Shown: positions 33,083 to 42,369 of the stretch, in pieces | Layout of the letters: each line of letters opens with the position of its first letter | Numbering within the stretch: position 1 is the first letter of the stretch | Assembly: GCA_040506775.1 (NCBI GenBank) | Contig: JBEVWC010000002.1 | Span: forward strand, 1-64,000 | DNA from: Thiodiazotropha sp040506775 | GTDB taxonomy: Bacteria; Pseudomonadota; Gammaproteobacteria; Chromatiales; Chromatiaceae | Direction of reading: 5' to 3' | DNA: 64,000 nt | Notes under the pieces: generated by a model | The model's input: only the letters and a program-made list of their open reading frames with translations | Told to the model about the DNA's origin: nothing | The model's database searches: none | Program-made: the position numbers and the translations under genes

Positions 33083-33828
33083 ATAGTAATTTTGAATTTT
33101 TAGTTTTGAATTGTGGTGTTCGCTGCGCTCACGGATAGTTATCTATACCCTCTTCCACCAGGAGAGACCCCTGCAGCGTGTGTTGCTGACTTTTTCCCAG
33201 GAACTTCCGGTTCACAAACTCAAACGATTGCGTGCGTCCTGGAGAATGGTTGGGAGAAAGGGGGGCGGATCGGCTTGCCGTCTATCGTTATTTTCCTTAT
33301 GCCTGAGATGGCCGGTTTCGCCCTCCCGGGCGAGTCACTTTTCTTTTGCGCCAAAAGAAAAGTAACCAAAAGAAATGCTCGATTGTCCCTCCCCTGTGGG
33401 GATCGCTGCGATGCTCGCAAAAAACCGGCGGGGCTGGAACTCGCTGCGCTCAAACAGCCAGCCCCGTAATTCCGGAGGCTTGTTCCCGGGTTCCGCTTCG
33501 CTGCACCCGGGCTACGGATCGGGACAGACGGGAACCTCAAGAGGAGCGAGCATCACCCCCGTAGCCTGGGTGAAACGCAGTGGAACCCGGGATCCGGCAG
33601 ACCGAGAAGCCCTGAGGGAACATACAATATTCTCCAGGCGCATCTCTTATCCCACCCGTGATGATCAATGCAAGATGGCGTTGTTGACCCTTGCCGATAG
33701 CTGCTGCTTCCAAAAAACAATCACTTGGAACGGGTTCCTGGGTAGGGCCAGGGTGAGGGAAACAAAAAAACGTGAGCGCAGCGAACACCACAATTCAAAA
33801 TTCAAAACTAAAAATTCAAAATTACTAT
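33083..33828. mobile_element. Non-autonomous element with ~51-58 bp inverted ends
   Basis: The left arm (33083-33133) and the right arm (33771-33828) are reverse complements except for a 7-base insertion in the right arm; both include GTGTTCGCTGCGCTCACG or its complement. The interior has no gene but carries a composite repeat at 33371-33602 that recurs twice more in the window. The layout is that of a MITE-like or nested repeat element. No target-site duplication is obvious. Confidence 0.65.
33371..33602 (+). repeat. Composite repeat, copy 1
   Basis: Shares with 59242-59453 and 62847-63053 a G/C-rich block CTGCGATGCTC...CCGGCGGGG, a hairpin module CCCGGGTTCCGCTTCGCTGC with CACCCGGGCTACG, then GGGAACCTCAAGAGGAGCGA and a second hairpin GTAGCCTGGGTGAAACGC with GTGGAACCCGGGATCC. 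It lies inside the inverted-repeat element. No coding potential. Confidence 0.8.
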
Positions 33829-33943
33829 CGCCCTGCCGTGATTCCGGTTACAGCATTCCAAACAAATCGGTATTCCGCTGGCATAGTCCTGCCAGGTTCG
33901 CGATAATCCGCCCTCATTTTTGTGTACCCGGGAATGTTCAGTC

Positions 33944-34855
33944 ATGTGGTTTAAGAATCTCAGGATCTATCTGTTGCAGCAGCCGTTCAACCTGACCCAG
34001 GAGGCGCTGACGGAACGCCTGGAGGGGAAGCGGTTTCAACCCTGCGGCAGCCACGATGTGACCAGCCTGGGTTGGGACAGTCCTCTGGGTCGTCAGGCCG
34101 AGATCCTGGTGCATGAGATCGGTGGCTGTCAGCTGATCTGCGCCCGTCAGGAGGACAAACTGCTGCCTTCCGCGGTGGTGAATGAACTGGTGGATGAAAA
34201 GCTCGCCCAGATTGAACAGGATGAGGGCCGCAAGGTGGGCCGCAAGGAGCGCACCGAACTGCGCGAGGACACCTATCAGCAACTGTTGCCCCAGGCTTTC
34301 AGCCGCCACACCCGACAGTACGCGATGATCGACAAGCAGCAGGGCTGGATCCTGGTGGATGCCGCCAGTGCCAACAAGGCGGAGAGCCTGATCAGCCTGC
34401 TGCGGGAAACCCTCGGCAGTCTGCCCGTCAAGCCCTGGGAGTGCCGGGTCTCTCCGGCCCATGTGATGACCGAGTGGTTGAAGAGCCCGGGTCAGCACCC
34501 GGGGTTCACCCTGCTGGACAGCTGCGAACTCAAGGACCGCTCGGACGAGTCGAGCGTGTTGCGCTGCAAGGGTCAGGATCTCAGCGCGGATGAGATGCTG
34601 GCACACCTGGAGGCGGGCAAGGACGTGGTCAAGCTCTCGGTGGAGTGGGATGAACACCTATCCTGCCTGCTCGACGCCGATCTGTCGGTCAAGCGGCTGC
34701 GGTTCCTCGATCTGATTCAGGAACAGGCGGCGGATCACCAGGTGAGCGGTGAGATGGATGCCTTTGACAGCCAGTTCAGTCTCATGACCCTGGAATTCCG
34801 GAAGTTTCTGCCGAAGCTGTTCGAACTGTTCGGCGGTGTCGAAAACGCTTCCTGA
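33944..34855 (+). CDS. rdgC: Recombination-associated protein RdgC
   Basis: The 303-residue protein has the length of E. coli RdgC, a ring-shaped DNA-binding protein that restrains RecA. It starts MWFKNLRIYLLQQPFNLTQE and contains LVHEIGGCQLICARQEDKLLPS near residue 55, LLPQAFSRHTRQYAMID near 115 and LEFRKFLPKLFELFGG at the end. ATG 33944 gives the family start; an upstream in-frame ATG at 33920 would add 8 residues foreign to the family. The gene stands alone, and a short terminator follows at 34930-34949. Confidence 0.94.
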   Translation: MWFKNLRIYLLQQPFNLTQEALTERLEGKRFQPCGSHDVTSLGWDSPLGRQAEILVHEIGGCQLICARQEDKLLPSAVVNELVDEKLAQIEQDEGRKVGRKERTELREDTYQQLLPQAFSRHTRQYAMIDKQQGWILVDAASANKAESLISLLRETLGSLPVKPWECRVSPAHVMTEWLKSPGQHPGFTLLDSCELKDRSDESSVLRCKGQDLSADEMLAHLEAGKDVVKLSVEWDEHLSCLLDADLSVKRLRFLDLIQEQAADHQVSGEMDAFDSQFSLMTLEFRKFLPKLFELFGGVENAS

Positions 34856-34929
34856 GGCTGTCGGACCGTCCTATCCGGAGACGCGGGAGAGGGTCGGGCA
34901 AGCGTCTGTGCTGTGAATCGTGAATTGAG

Positions 34930-34949
34930 ACCTGCCTCACAGGTTTTTT
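34930..34949 (+). terminator. Intrinsic terminator after rdgC
   Basis: ACCTG/CAGGT stem with a 5-base loop followed by six T residues. The stem is short (5 bp, extendable by weak pairs), so read-through is likely. Confidence 0.55.
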
Positions 34950-34959
34950 AATAACCTAG

Positions 34960-35117
34960 TCTTTGTTATGGTTTATTGATTCAGGTCAATGCCAGGTGGG
35001 GATGGAATCATTACGCTTTCCCCACGCTCACGGTTGGTCGTTTCCGTGTATAGCGCTAGTCTGGCGGGGGTGCCAGGGTCCAAATGCCTCCAGGACCGCA
35101 CCCCCGCCTGTTTTTTT
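34960..35117 (+). ncRNA. Candidate small RNA between rdgC and the epimerase
   Basis: A possible promoter (TTGAGA at 34925, TTAATA at 34948) points into about 150 bases without a gene. Inside, GTGGGGA pairs with TCCCCAC around a 15-base loop near 34995-35024, and the stretch ends in a very strong intrinsic terminator at 35063-35117. Two stems and a dedicated terminator, far from the end of rdgC, suggest a stand-alone transcript. The promoter match overlaps the rdgC terminator and is weak. Confidence 0.35.
35063..35117 (+). terminator. Strong intrinsic terminator
   Basis: GGCGGGGGTGC (35063-35073) pairs perfectly with GCACCCCCGCC (35098-35108); inside this, GGTCC pairs with GGACC. TG and seven T residues follow. 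The T-run exists only on the plus strand, so it does not serve the minus-strand epimerase operon. Confidence 0.85.
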
Positions 35118-35146
35118 CTCCCCCCTCTCAAATCCCGCAACGAACC

Positions 35147-36157
35147 TCAATTGTAGTTGTAGTAGTCCAGGAACCACTCCGCGAAGCGCGCTACGCCGTC
35201 TTCCAGTCGGGTATCGGGTTTGTAACCGGTATCGGCGATCAGATCCTCCACGTCCGCATAGGTGGCGACGACATCGCCATCCTGCAGGGGCAGCATGTTG
35301 AGTTCCGCCTTTTTCCCCAGACTCTGCTCCAGCAGCTCGATATAGCGCATCAGTTCCGTCGGTTGATGGTTGCCGATGTTGTAGAGTCGATAGGGTGCGG
35401 TACTGGTGGCGGAGTCCGGATGATCGGAATCCCACTCCGGGTCGGGTTCGGGGATACGGTCGAGCACCCGGATCACCCCTTCCACAATATCGTCGATGTA
35501 GGTGAAGTCCCGCCGATGCTTGCCGTAGTTGAACACGTCGATGGGTTCGCCAAGCATGATCTTATGGGCGAATTTCAGCATCGCCATGTCGGGCCGGCTC
35601 CAGGGACCGTAGACCGTGAAAAAGCGCAGCCCGGTGGTAGGCAAACGGTAGAGATGGCTGTAGGTATGGGCCATCAGTTCGTTGGCCTTCTTGGTGGCGG
35701 CGTAGAGACTCACCGGGTGATCCACGTTGTCGTGAACCGAGAAGGGCATGGAGGTGTTGGCGCCGTACACGGAACTGCTCGAGGCGTAGACCAGGTGTTC
35801 CACCCCGTTGTGCCGGCAACCTTCCAGGATATGGCCAAAGCCCATCAGGTTGGAATCCACATAGGCAAGGGGATTCTCGATCGAGTAGCGCACCCCGGCC
35901 TGCGCCGCAAGATTGACCACCCGCTGAGGCTTGTATTCGCTGAAGACATCGGCGATGCCCTGGCGGTCCTCGAGGGCCATGCGCAGGTCGGTGAAGTTCG
36001 GGTAGGCGAGGGTTCGCTCGAGCCGTGCCTTCTTCAGACTCACATCGTAATAGTCGTTGAGGCAGTCGATGCTGATGACTTCATCGCCGCGATCCAGGAG
36101 CCGAAGTGCCAGCGCGGAGCCGATGAAGCCGGCTCCGCCGGTGATGAGTACTCGCAT
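35147..36157 (-). CDS. UDP-glucuronate 4-epimerase-type SDR
   Basis: The 336-residue extended short-chain dehydrogenase interconverts UDP-uronic acids, most likely UDP-glucuronate and UDP-galacturonate. It has the NAD-binding GGAGFIGSALALRLLDRG at residues 7-24, and DCLNDYYDVSLKKARLE near residue 31 is typical of the uronate epimerases. The catalytic Ser is in YASSSSVYG (about 124-132) and the Y-x-x-x-K is in SLYAATKKANE (about 149-159). GGAAGGAAGATC before the ATG is a good ribosome-binding site. It is the last of three genes (tviB-wbpP-this), 60 bases after wbpP. Confidence 0.87.
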   Translation of the reverse strand: MRVLITGGAGFIGSALALRLLDRGDEVISIDCLNDYYDVSLKKARLERTLAYPNFTDLRMALEDRQGIADVFSEYKPQRVVNLAAQAGVRYSIENPLAYVDSNLMGFGHILEGCRHNGVEHLVYASSSSVYGANTSMPFSVHDNVDHPVSLYAATKKANELMAHTYSHLYRLPTTGLRFFTVYGPWSRPDMAMLKFAHKIMLGEPIDVFNYGKHRRDFTYIDDIVEGVIRVLDRIPEPDPEWDSDHPDSATSTAPYRLYNIGNHQPTELMRYIELLEQSLGKKAELNMLPLQDGDVVATYADVEDLIADTGYKPDTRLEDGVARFAEWFLDYYNYN

Positions 36158-36217
36158 GATCTTCCTTCCAGCAGATTGCGCCGGATCCTGACGATCCGGG
36201 CAAATGATTGAGTATGG

Positions 36218-37264
36218 TTAAGCCTTGGCTTCGGAGCCTGTCAGGTCGTTGACATACCAGGACATGGCTTCGGCCAGTCCCTGGTCGATGTTGTGTGTCG
36301 GATGATAGCCCAGCAGTCGCTGCGCTTTCTCGGTGTTGGCCAGGGAGTGGCGCACATCACCCGGGCGGAAATCCCGATATACCGGGGCGATCTCCGCAAG
36401 GTAGGGAAAATCCTCAGCCAGGATGTCGCGGATCTTGGTGAACAACTGGTTCAGGCTGGTCCGGTCACCCACCGCCACGTTGTAGACCTGGTTGGTCGCC
36501 TCCGGGTTTTCGCAGGTGGCGGCGAGCAGGTTGGCCTGTACCGCGTTGTCGATATAGCAGAAGTCACGGCTGGTCTCACCGTCCCCGTTGATGAACACAT
36601 CCTCCTTATCGATCATCGAGGCGACCCACTTGGGAATCACCGCCGCATAGGCCCCGTTGGGATCCTGGCGGCGTCCGAAGATATTGAAATACCTCAGGCC
36701 GATGGTGCGGAAGTCGTAGCAGCGGGCGAATACCTGGGCATAGTGTTCATTGACCAGTTTGGTGACCGCGTAGGGAGAGAGCGGGTTGCCGATCGCGTCT
36801 TCCACCTTGGGCAGCCCGGGATGGTCACCGTAGGTGGAACTCGAAGCGGCATAGACGAAGCGCTTGACCTGGGCGTCCCGCGACGCCACCAGCATGTTGA
36901 GGTAACCGCTGATGTTGTTCTCATTGGTGGTGATCGGATCGGCCAGGGAGCGGGGCACCGAACCGAGCGCCGCCTGATGCAGCACGTAATCCACACCCTC
37001 ACAGGCCTCACGACAGGTCTCAATGTTGCGGATGTCGCCTTCGATGAAACGAAAACCCTGCCATTGCTCGGCACTCACCGCAGCACGGACCTTTTCGAAG
37101 TTATAGGCATGTCCGGTGGAGAAATTGTCCAGACCCACAACCTTCTGATTGAGGGTCAGCAGGGTCTCCAGCAGATTGGAACCGATGAATCCGGCAACCC
37201 CCGTGACCAGCCAGGTTCCGGGGTTGTTCGTAAGGGTCTGTTTGAGCGTGTCGTAAGCCGTCAT
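36218..37264 (-). CDS. wbpP: UDP-N-acetylglucosamine 4-epimerase (WbpP-like)
   Basis: The 348-residue SDR epimerase has TGVAGFIGSNLLETLL near residue 21, LHQAALGSVPRSLADP near 95, YAASSSTYGDHPGLPK (catalytic Ser) near 142 and SPYAVTKLVNEHYA (Y-x-x-x-K) near 166, the latter two typical of WbpP/TviC-type enzymes acting on N-acetylated UDP-hexoses. The ATG overlaps the upstream tviB stop by 4 bases. Together with TviB it should give UDP-N-acetylgalactosaminuronate, a precursor for capsule or O-antigen. Confidence 0.88.
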   Translation of the reverse strand: MTAYDTLKQTLTNNPGTWLVTGVAGFIGSNLLETLLTLNQKVVGLDNFSTGHAYNFEKVRAAVSAEQWQGFRFIEGDIRNIETCREACEGVDYVLHQAALGSVPRSLADPITTNENNISGYLNMLVASRDAQVKRFVYAASSSTYGDHPGLPKVEDAIGNPLSPYAVTKLVNEHYAQVFARCYDFRTIGLRYFNIFGRRQDPNGAYAAVIPKWVASMIDKEDVFINGDGETSRDFCYIDNAVQANLLAATCENPEATNQVYNVAVGDRTSLNQLFTKIRDILAEDFPYLAEIAPVYRDFRPGDVRHSLANTEKAQRLLGYHPTHNIDQGLAEAMSWYVNDLTGSEAKA

Positions 37265-38538
37265 AGTCTTGCATCGACATCCTGGGATGGGAGGATGTGT
37301 TTGACGTCGTAGAGTACCCCGTCGGGTTTGCACAGGGCGCGGATCTTTTCACTGCCCATGGCGACGAACTCCCGGTGAGCCACCGCGATGATGACCGCAT
37401 CATAGGCGCCATCCTGCAGTGCACCGATCGGGCGCAGGCCATACTCGTGCTCCGCCTCGTCCGGGTTGACCCAGGGATCGTAGACGTCCACCTGGGCACC
37501 GTAGTCTTCGAATTCCTTGACGATGTCCACGACCCGGGTATTTCGCAGGTCGGGGCAGTTCTCCTTGAAGGTCAGGCCGAGCACCAGAATCTTGTTGTTA
37601 CGACTCGCGGTCCCGCGCTTCATCATCATCTTCATGACCGTGTGCACCACATAGGCGCCCATGCCGTCATTGAGCCGGCGGCCGGCGAGAATGATTTCAG
37701 GCTGGTAACCGATGGACTGGGCCTTGTGGGTCAGGTAGTAGGGGTCGACGCCGATGCAGTGACCGCCCACCAGACCTGGACGGAAGGGGAGGAAATTCCA
37801 CTTGCTGCCGGCGGCCTCGAGTACCTCCAGGGTATCGATGCCGAGTCGGTTGAAGATCAGGGCCAGTTCGTTGATCAGGGCGATGTTCACGTCACGCTGG
37901 GTGTTCTCGATCACCTTGGCGGCCTCGGCCACCTTGATGCTGCTCGCCTTGTGGGTGCCGGCGGTGATGACGCTGCGATACAGCGCATCGACGAAATCAG
38001 CGATCTCCGGGGTGGACCCCGAGGTCACCTTCTTGATGGTTGGAAGACGGTGTTCCTTGTCCCCCGGATTGATCCGCTCAGGGCTGTAGCCGACGAAGAA
38101 GTCCTGGTTGAACTTCAACCCGGAGTCGGCCTCCATGATCGGCACGCAGACCTCTTCGGTGGCGCCGGGATAGACCGTGGACTCAAAAATGGCGATGTCA
38201 CCCGGTTTGAGCACCTTGCCGAGGGAGTGGCTGGCGCCGACCAGGGGCGACAGGTCCGGCTGTTTGTGTTCGTTGATCGGGGTCGGAACCGTCACAATGT
38301 AAACGTTGCAGGGTTTCAGATCCTCCAGGTTGCTGGTGTAGCTGAGGTGCGGTACCTCAACCAACTCCGCGGGATCGACTTCGAGGGAACTGTCCTTTCC
38401 CGATTTCAGCTCTTCCACCCGTGCTGCGTTGATATCCAGACCGATGGTCGGGAATTTCTTGCCGAATTCGACAGCCAGGGGCAGGCCAACGTAACCCAGG
38501 CCGAGTACACCAATGTGCACATTTCCGAGATCGATCAT
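37261..38538 (-). CDS. tviB: UDP-N-acetylhexosamine 6-dehydrogenase (TviB/WbpO-like)
   Basis: The 425-residue nucleotide-sugar dehydrogenase oxidises C6 of UDP-N-acetylhexosamine to the uronate. It has the Rossmann motif IGVLGLGYVGLPLAVEFG near residue 9, VPTPINEHKQPDLSPL near 84, ESTVYPGATEEVC near 118 and the catalytic cysteine in LVGGHCIGVDPYYLTHKA near 257, then VLGLTFKENCPDLRN near 318. VPTPI and the GVDPYYL context are typical of the Vi/WbpO branch. AAGGA about 8 bases upstream supports the ATG. It is the first gene of the sugar-precursor operon; the promoter must lie in 38539-39096. Confidence 0.92.
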   Translation of the reverse strand: MIDLGNVHIGVLGLGYVGLPLAVEFGKKFPTIGLDINAARVEELKSGKDSSLEVDPAELVEVPHLSYTSNLEDLKPCNVYIVTVPTPINEHKQPDLSPLVGASHSLGKVLKPGDIAIFESTVYPGATEEVCVPIMEADSGLKFNQDFFVGYSPERINPGDKEHRLPTIKKVTSGSTPEIADFVDALYRSVITAGTHKASSIKVAEAAKVIENTQRDVNIALINELALIFNRLGIDTLEVLEAAGSKWNFLPFRPGLVGGHCIGVDPYYLTHKAQSIGYQPEIILAGRRLNDGMGAYVVHTVMKMMMKRGTASRNNKILVLGLTFKENCPDLRNTRVVDIVKEFEDYGAQVDVYDPWVNPDEAEHEYGLRPIGALQDGAYDAVIIAVAHREFVAMGSEKIRALCKPDGVLYDVKHILPSQDVDARL

Positions 38539-39096
38539 GCTCTGATTCCTTCCTGCTTAGAGAGTATTTTTAGGGTTGCAAGTCTGTGTGTTTCACCCGG
38601 ACAGCGGTCCTTACAATGCTCGTTTACTTTGTTGCCATGTGACTGACTAGTTCGCCGGTTTGCACAGAATCCCTGCCGGGATCCTGTCCTAGGGGCCGAT
38701 GCGGCACGTCACCCAAGGCAGAAACGAAGGTCAATGGCAGGCAAGGTGAAAAACGCGACAATGATAGCGTGCCATGCCATTGAAATCGAGGGATTTGGGG
38801 ATTAATACCAGGATTGGTTCGGGGTATGTGGCTGCACCGCGAGCGTGCGTTGGGCAGGGGCGGAAGCGGGTTCCTGAAAAATGCAGCAGGTATCACGCTG
38901 AGGCTGCATTCCGCTGTGGCGGATGGTCTTGTGTGTTGGTGAAAAGGACGTCCACAACGATCCGCCACAATGCTCCCCTGTCTGTCTGAGCCGGTCGGAT
39001 ATGTGCGATACTCAGAGCCCTGGAGCAGACGATCTTCGGCATTCATCCGGGACGGTCCTGCATCGAACCTGATCCTTCCCGGAACGGATATCACTG
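38539..39096. other. Divergent intergenic region
   Basis: About 560 bases separate the divergent tviB operon and the radical SAM gene and must hold both promoters. I see no promoter match I would defend, no gene, and no strong hairpin. Confidence 0.6.
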
Positions 39097-40788
39097 ATGA
39101 CAGAAACCAATCGGCGGGTCGCGCTGGTGGCCCTGCATGCCGGTTACAGCCACAGTTCCCTGGCACTGCGTTCCCTGGCTGCGTATGCACGTCGCTGGGG
39201 TGGCGTGCATGAGATGAAACTGTTCGAAACCCTGGTCAATACGAGTCATCAGGTGCTGATCGAATCCCTGGTTGAATTCGATCCTGCGTTGGTCGGTTTT
39301 TCCACCTATCTGTGGAATGTGGAAGACTGCCTGCACCTGTCACGGGTGTTAAAGCAGCTGCTGCCCGAATGCCGGATCCTGATGGGAGGACCGGAGGCGG
39401 GGCCCCGAGGCGAGGAACTGCTCAATCAGGCTCCCGATGTGGACTACGTGATCGCCGGGGAGGGTGAGGCGGCCCTGACCGAGCTGATGGACAGACTGTT
39501 CGACAGCAGTGAGGCCTGGAGTACGGTCTCCGGGCTGCACTATCGCCTCGAAAACCGGGTGGTCAGTAATCCGATAGAAGCGGTACCGGTTGAAAACATA
39601 CCGACCCTGGCGGAACAGGGAATCACCGGTGAGGCGAAATCCCTGGTCTACTGGGAAACCTCCCGGGGCTGTCCCTACCGCTGCAGTTTCTGCAGCAGCG
39701 CCACCGAGACCCTGCGCGTGTTTCCCATCGAACGGGTGCTCACTGATCTGGAGTTGCTGAGCACCCAGAACAACAAGACAGTGAAACTTCTGGATCGGAG
39801 TTTTCACCTGGGAAAACAGCGCACCACCGAACTGCTGCAGCGGTTTGCGGATACCCCGGATGGTCTGAGATTCCACCTGGAACTCAACCCCGACCGAATC
39901 TCCCCAGAGGCCATGACGATCTTTCGTGGATGCGCACCCGGCAAGTTTCAGTTTGAGATCGGCCTGCAGTCCCTGGACGACCAGGTGCTGATGCGCATCG
40001 AGCGGCGCATGGACGTGGGCAAGGCACTGGCCAATATCCGCGAGCTGGTGGAACAGCGCCGCCATCCGGTACATCTGGATCTGATCGTCGGGTTACCCGG
40101 TGAGGGTGCGCAACAGTGTGCCGATTCCCTGGACCGGACCTTTCTGCTGCATCCCGATCATCTGCAACTGGGCACCCTGAAACTGCTTCCAGGAACTCCG
40201 CTGCAACAGCAGGCAAAGCACCTGGGCTACCGTTGGGATCCGCAACCGCCCTATGAAATCTTCTCTCACCCGGCGCTGGGATTTGCCGAACTGGTTCGTT
40301 TCAAACGTTATGCGGAGCTGTTGGAGCGGCTGTACAACAGCGGGTACCTGAGGAACACCCTGGCGGGACTCGTCGAGCAGATCTTCTCCGAGAGTCTATG
40401 TGCCTGCTTTGACTCCCTGTTGGAGCAAAGGGGACTTGGCCTGGTGCGCGACAATCTCCAGCCCGACCGGTTGTTCGAGCACCTGGGTGATTTTCTGCAG
40501 CCGTTCCTCCCGGATCATCCCGTACTCGGTGAATGGCTGCTCTGGGACTATGCCCAGTTCAGTCTGGTCAACGGTAAGTCTCCCGAATGGATCGCGGAGC
40601 GCCTGCGGGAGACCGGGGGGTATGTGGTACAGGGGAGTCGACGCCGCCTGCCGATCCTGAAACTCAGCGCACAGGCCGTCAACATGATCAATCGCCAGTC
40701 CGGACGAAATCTCGCTCCGGGTGGCTATGCGGTGTGGCCCAGGCAACACAGGAAAGGCGTACCTGTTGAAATCATCCCGGTTGAGTGA
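39097..40788 (+). CDS. B12-binding-domain radical SAM protein (DUF4080)
   Basis: The 563-residue protein has a cobalamin-binding-type N-terminal domain (about 1-145; VALVALHAGYSHSSLALRSL and ILMGGPEAGPRGEELL), though the cobalamin-ligating D-x-H-x-x-G is not evident. A radical SAM core follows with ETSRGCPYRCSFCSSA near residue 190, giving the C-x3-C-x2-C that holds the 4Fe-4S cluster. The C-terminal region (about 380-560) is of the DUF4080 type. Such proteins often modify lipids or RNA, but this subfamily has no assigned substrate. The gene stands alone. Confidence 0.85.
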   Translation: MTETNRRVALVALHAGYSHSSLALRSLAAYARRWGGVHEMKLFETLVNTSHQVLIESLVEFDPALVGFSTYLWNVEDCLHLSRVLKQLLPECRILMGGPEAGPRGEELLNQAPDVDYVIAGEGEAALTELMDRLFDSSEAWSTVSGLHYRLENRVVSNPIEAVPVENIPTLAEQGITGEAKSLVYWETSRGCPYRCSFCSSATETLRVFPIERVLTDLELLSTQNNKTVKLLDRSFHLGKQRTTELLQRFADTPDGLRFHLELNPDRISPEAMTIFRGCAPGKFQFEIGLQSLDDQVLMRIERRMDVGKALANIRELVEQRRHPVHLDLIVGLPGEGAQQCADSLDRTFLLHPDHLQLGTLKLLPGTPLQQQAKHLGYRWDPQPPYEIFSHPALGFAELVRFKRYAELLERLYNSGYLRNTLAGLVEQIFSESLCACFDSLLEQRGLGLVRDNLQPDRLFEHLGDFLQPFLPDHPVLGEWLLWDYAQFSLVNGKSPEWIAERLRETGGYVVQGSRRRLPILKLSAQAVNMINRQSGRNLAPGGYAVWPRQHRKGVPVEIIPVE

Positions 40789-40979
40789 TTGAGACCTGCT
40801 TCGGGTGATCATCACCCGTCTAAGAGTTAACGCCAAGACGCTGAATTAAGGTGTTATTTTGTAATCCTTCAAAGCGTTTAAGGGCCGCTTAAGGATGATC
40901 GGGTAGTTTCCTCCCGGTGAATGCGTAAGGTAGCCATTTTCCTCAAAAAAGTTGTAAAATCGCCCGTTGCCATTGTCCG

Positions 40980-41732
40980 GTGGAGAAATCATTGCCCTGC
41001 GAATTGTCGATCGTCGTTCCCGTACTCAACGAGTCGGGAAACATTGAGCCATTGCTGTCCGAAATTCATGCGGCATTGCCAACAACATCCGATTTCGAGG
41101 TGATTTACGTGGATGATGGCAGCCAGGATGAGACTTCGGCGGAACTCGCTCGCGCCGCGTCCAGGTATCCGGGCTTGCGCGTACTGAGGCATCAAAAGAC
41201 CTGTGGCCAGAGCCGGGCCCTGTGCAATGGTATCAAGTCGGCGCGGGGTACCTGGATCGCCACCCTCGATGGGGACGGTCAGAACGATCCCGGCGATATC
41301 CCAAAACTGCTTGAGATTGCCACCAACGCGCGCCAGGACGGAACCCCGGTACTGATTGCGGGATACCGGGTGAAGCGCCGTGACACCTGGATCAAACGCA
41401 TCTCATCCCGGGTGGCGAATGGCATCAGGAGCCGGCTCCTGGGGGACGATACCCCCGACACCGGTTGTGGTCTCAAGGTGATCGCCCGGGAAGATTTTCT
41501 CCAACTGCCTTTTTTCGATCACATGCATCGTTTCCTGCCTGCCCTGGTCTTACGTTCCGGTGGCAGGGTTATTTCGGAACAGGTCAATCATCGGGAGCGA
41601 ACCCGGGGCCAGTCCAAATACGGAACCCTGGATCGACTCATCGTGGGTGTATCCGACCTGATGGGGGTCATGTGGCTGCAGCGGCGCGGATCACACACCC
41701 CGTACACAGAGACCCGACATGGCACTGAGTGA
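40980..41732 (+). CDS. GT2 glycosyltransferase (polyprenyl-phosphate sugar synthase type)
   Basis: The 250-residue GT-A glycosyltransferase has LSIVVPVLNESGNIEPLL near residue 9, the DDG of VIYVDDGSQDET near 42 and the DxD-type TLDGDGQNDPGDIP near 95. It lacks the C-terminal membrane helices of ArnC and looks like the short DPM1-like form that makes a polyprenyl-phosphate sugar. GTG 40980 has no ribosome-binding site, while TTG 40992 lies 6 bases after GGTGGAG, so the true start may be 40992. It overlaps the LAB_N gene by 14 bases and starts a three-gene operon. Confidence 0.87.
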   Translation: MEKSLPCELSIVVPVLNESGNIEPLLSEIHAALPTTSDFEVIYVDDGSQDETSAELARAASRYPGLRVLRHQKTCGQSRALCNGIKSARGTWIATLDGDGQNDPGDIPKLLEIATNARQDGTPVLIAGYRVKRRDTWIKRISSRVANGIRSRLLGDDTPDTGCGLKVIAREDFLQLPFFDHMHRFLPALVLRSGGRVISEQVNHRERTRGQSKYGTLDRLIVGVSDLMGVMWLQRRGSHTPYTETRHGTE

Positions 41733-42369
41733 GATCATTTGGCTGGGCGCCGGCTTTCTGGCTCAGGGTTTTTTTGCCGCGCGTTTCCTCATTCAGTGGA
41801 TCATGAGCGAGCGGGCCCGGCGCAGTCTGCTGCCGGTGCATTTCTGGTACTTCAGTGTAGCCGGGTCGATTCTGCTGCTGTGTTATGCCACCCATCGCCG
41901 GGATCCGGTCATCGCAATGGGGCAGATGGTCGGTCTGCTGATCTACCTGCGTAACCTGAAATACATCCACCCGGAGTGGATGGGACGGGTCCGCCATACC
42001 TGGTTGTGGTTATGGCTGGGAGCGGTGGGCGCCGCGGTGGGTGTCGGCTACCTGTTGGGCGGGGGCGCCCAGGCGCCGGTGGTCAAGATTCATGACTTCT
42101 GGACAACCTTCGGCTTTTTCGGCCAGTTTCTGTTCACCAGCCGGTTCCTGGCGCAGTGGTGGTACACCGAGCGTCACAAACAGAGCCTGATGCCGCGCAG
42201 TTTCTGGTACCTGAGCCTGGTGGGCAGTCTGATGCTGCTGATCTATGCGACCGCGATGCTGGATCCGGTGATCATGCTCGGCCAGAGCCTGGGATTCATC
42301 ATCTATACCCGCAACCTGATTCTGTTGTCCCGTTCAGGAAAGTACCAGACAGGCCTGTCCCATTCATGA
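41719..42369 (+). CDS. Membrane protein with two LAB_N domains
   Basis: The 216-residue protein carries two copies of the lipid-A-disaccharide synthase N-terminal domain (PF07578). Copy 1 has FLIQWIMSERARRSLLPVHF and YFSVAGSILLLCYA; copy 2 has FLAQWWYTERHKQSLMPRSF and YLSLVGSLMLLIYA. About six membrane helices result. In LpxB fusions and free-standing copies this domain is linked to lipid carrier or lipid A metabolism, but no reaction is established. It overlaps both neighbours (14 bases with GT2, 4 bases with GT39), which suggests a shared pathway moving a sugar on a lipid carrier. Confidence 0.88.
   Translation: MALSEIIWLGAGFLAQGFFAARFLIQWIMSERARRSLLPVHFWYFSVAGSILLLCYATHRRDPVIAMGQMVGLLIYLRNLKYIHPEWMGRVRHTWLWLWLGAVGAAVGVGYLLGGGAQAPVVKIHDFWTTFGFFGQFLFTSRFLAQWWYTERHKQSLMPRSFWYLSLVGSLMLLIYATAMLDPVIMLGQSLGFIIYTRNLILLSRSGKYQTGLSHS

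Noticed and set aside
33113..33469. Small genes inside the 33083-33828 element
   Set aside because: Short open frames in both directions run through the inverted repeats and hairpin modules; none has a ribosome-binding site or protein-like composition.
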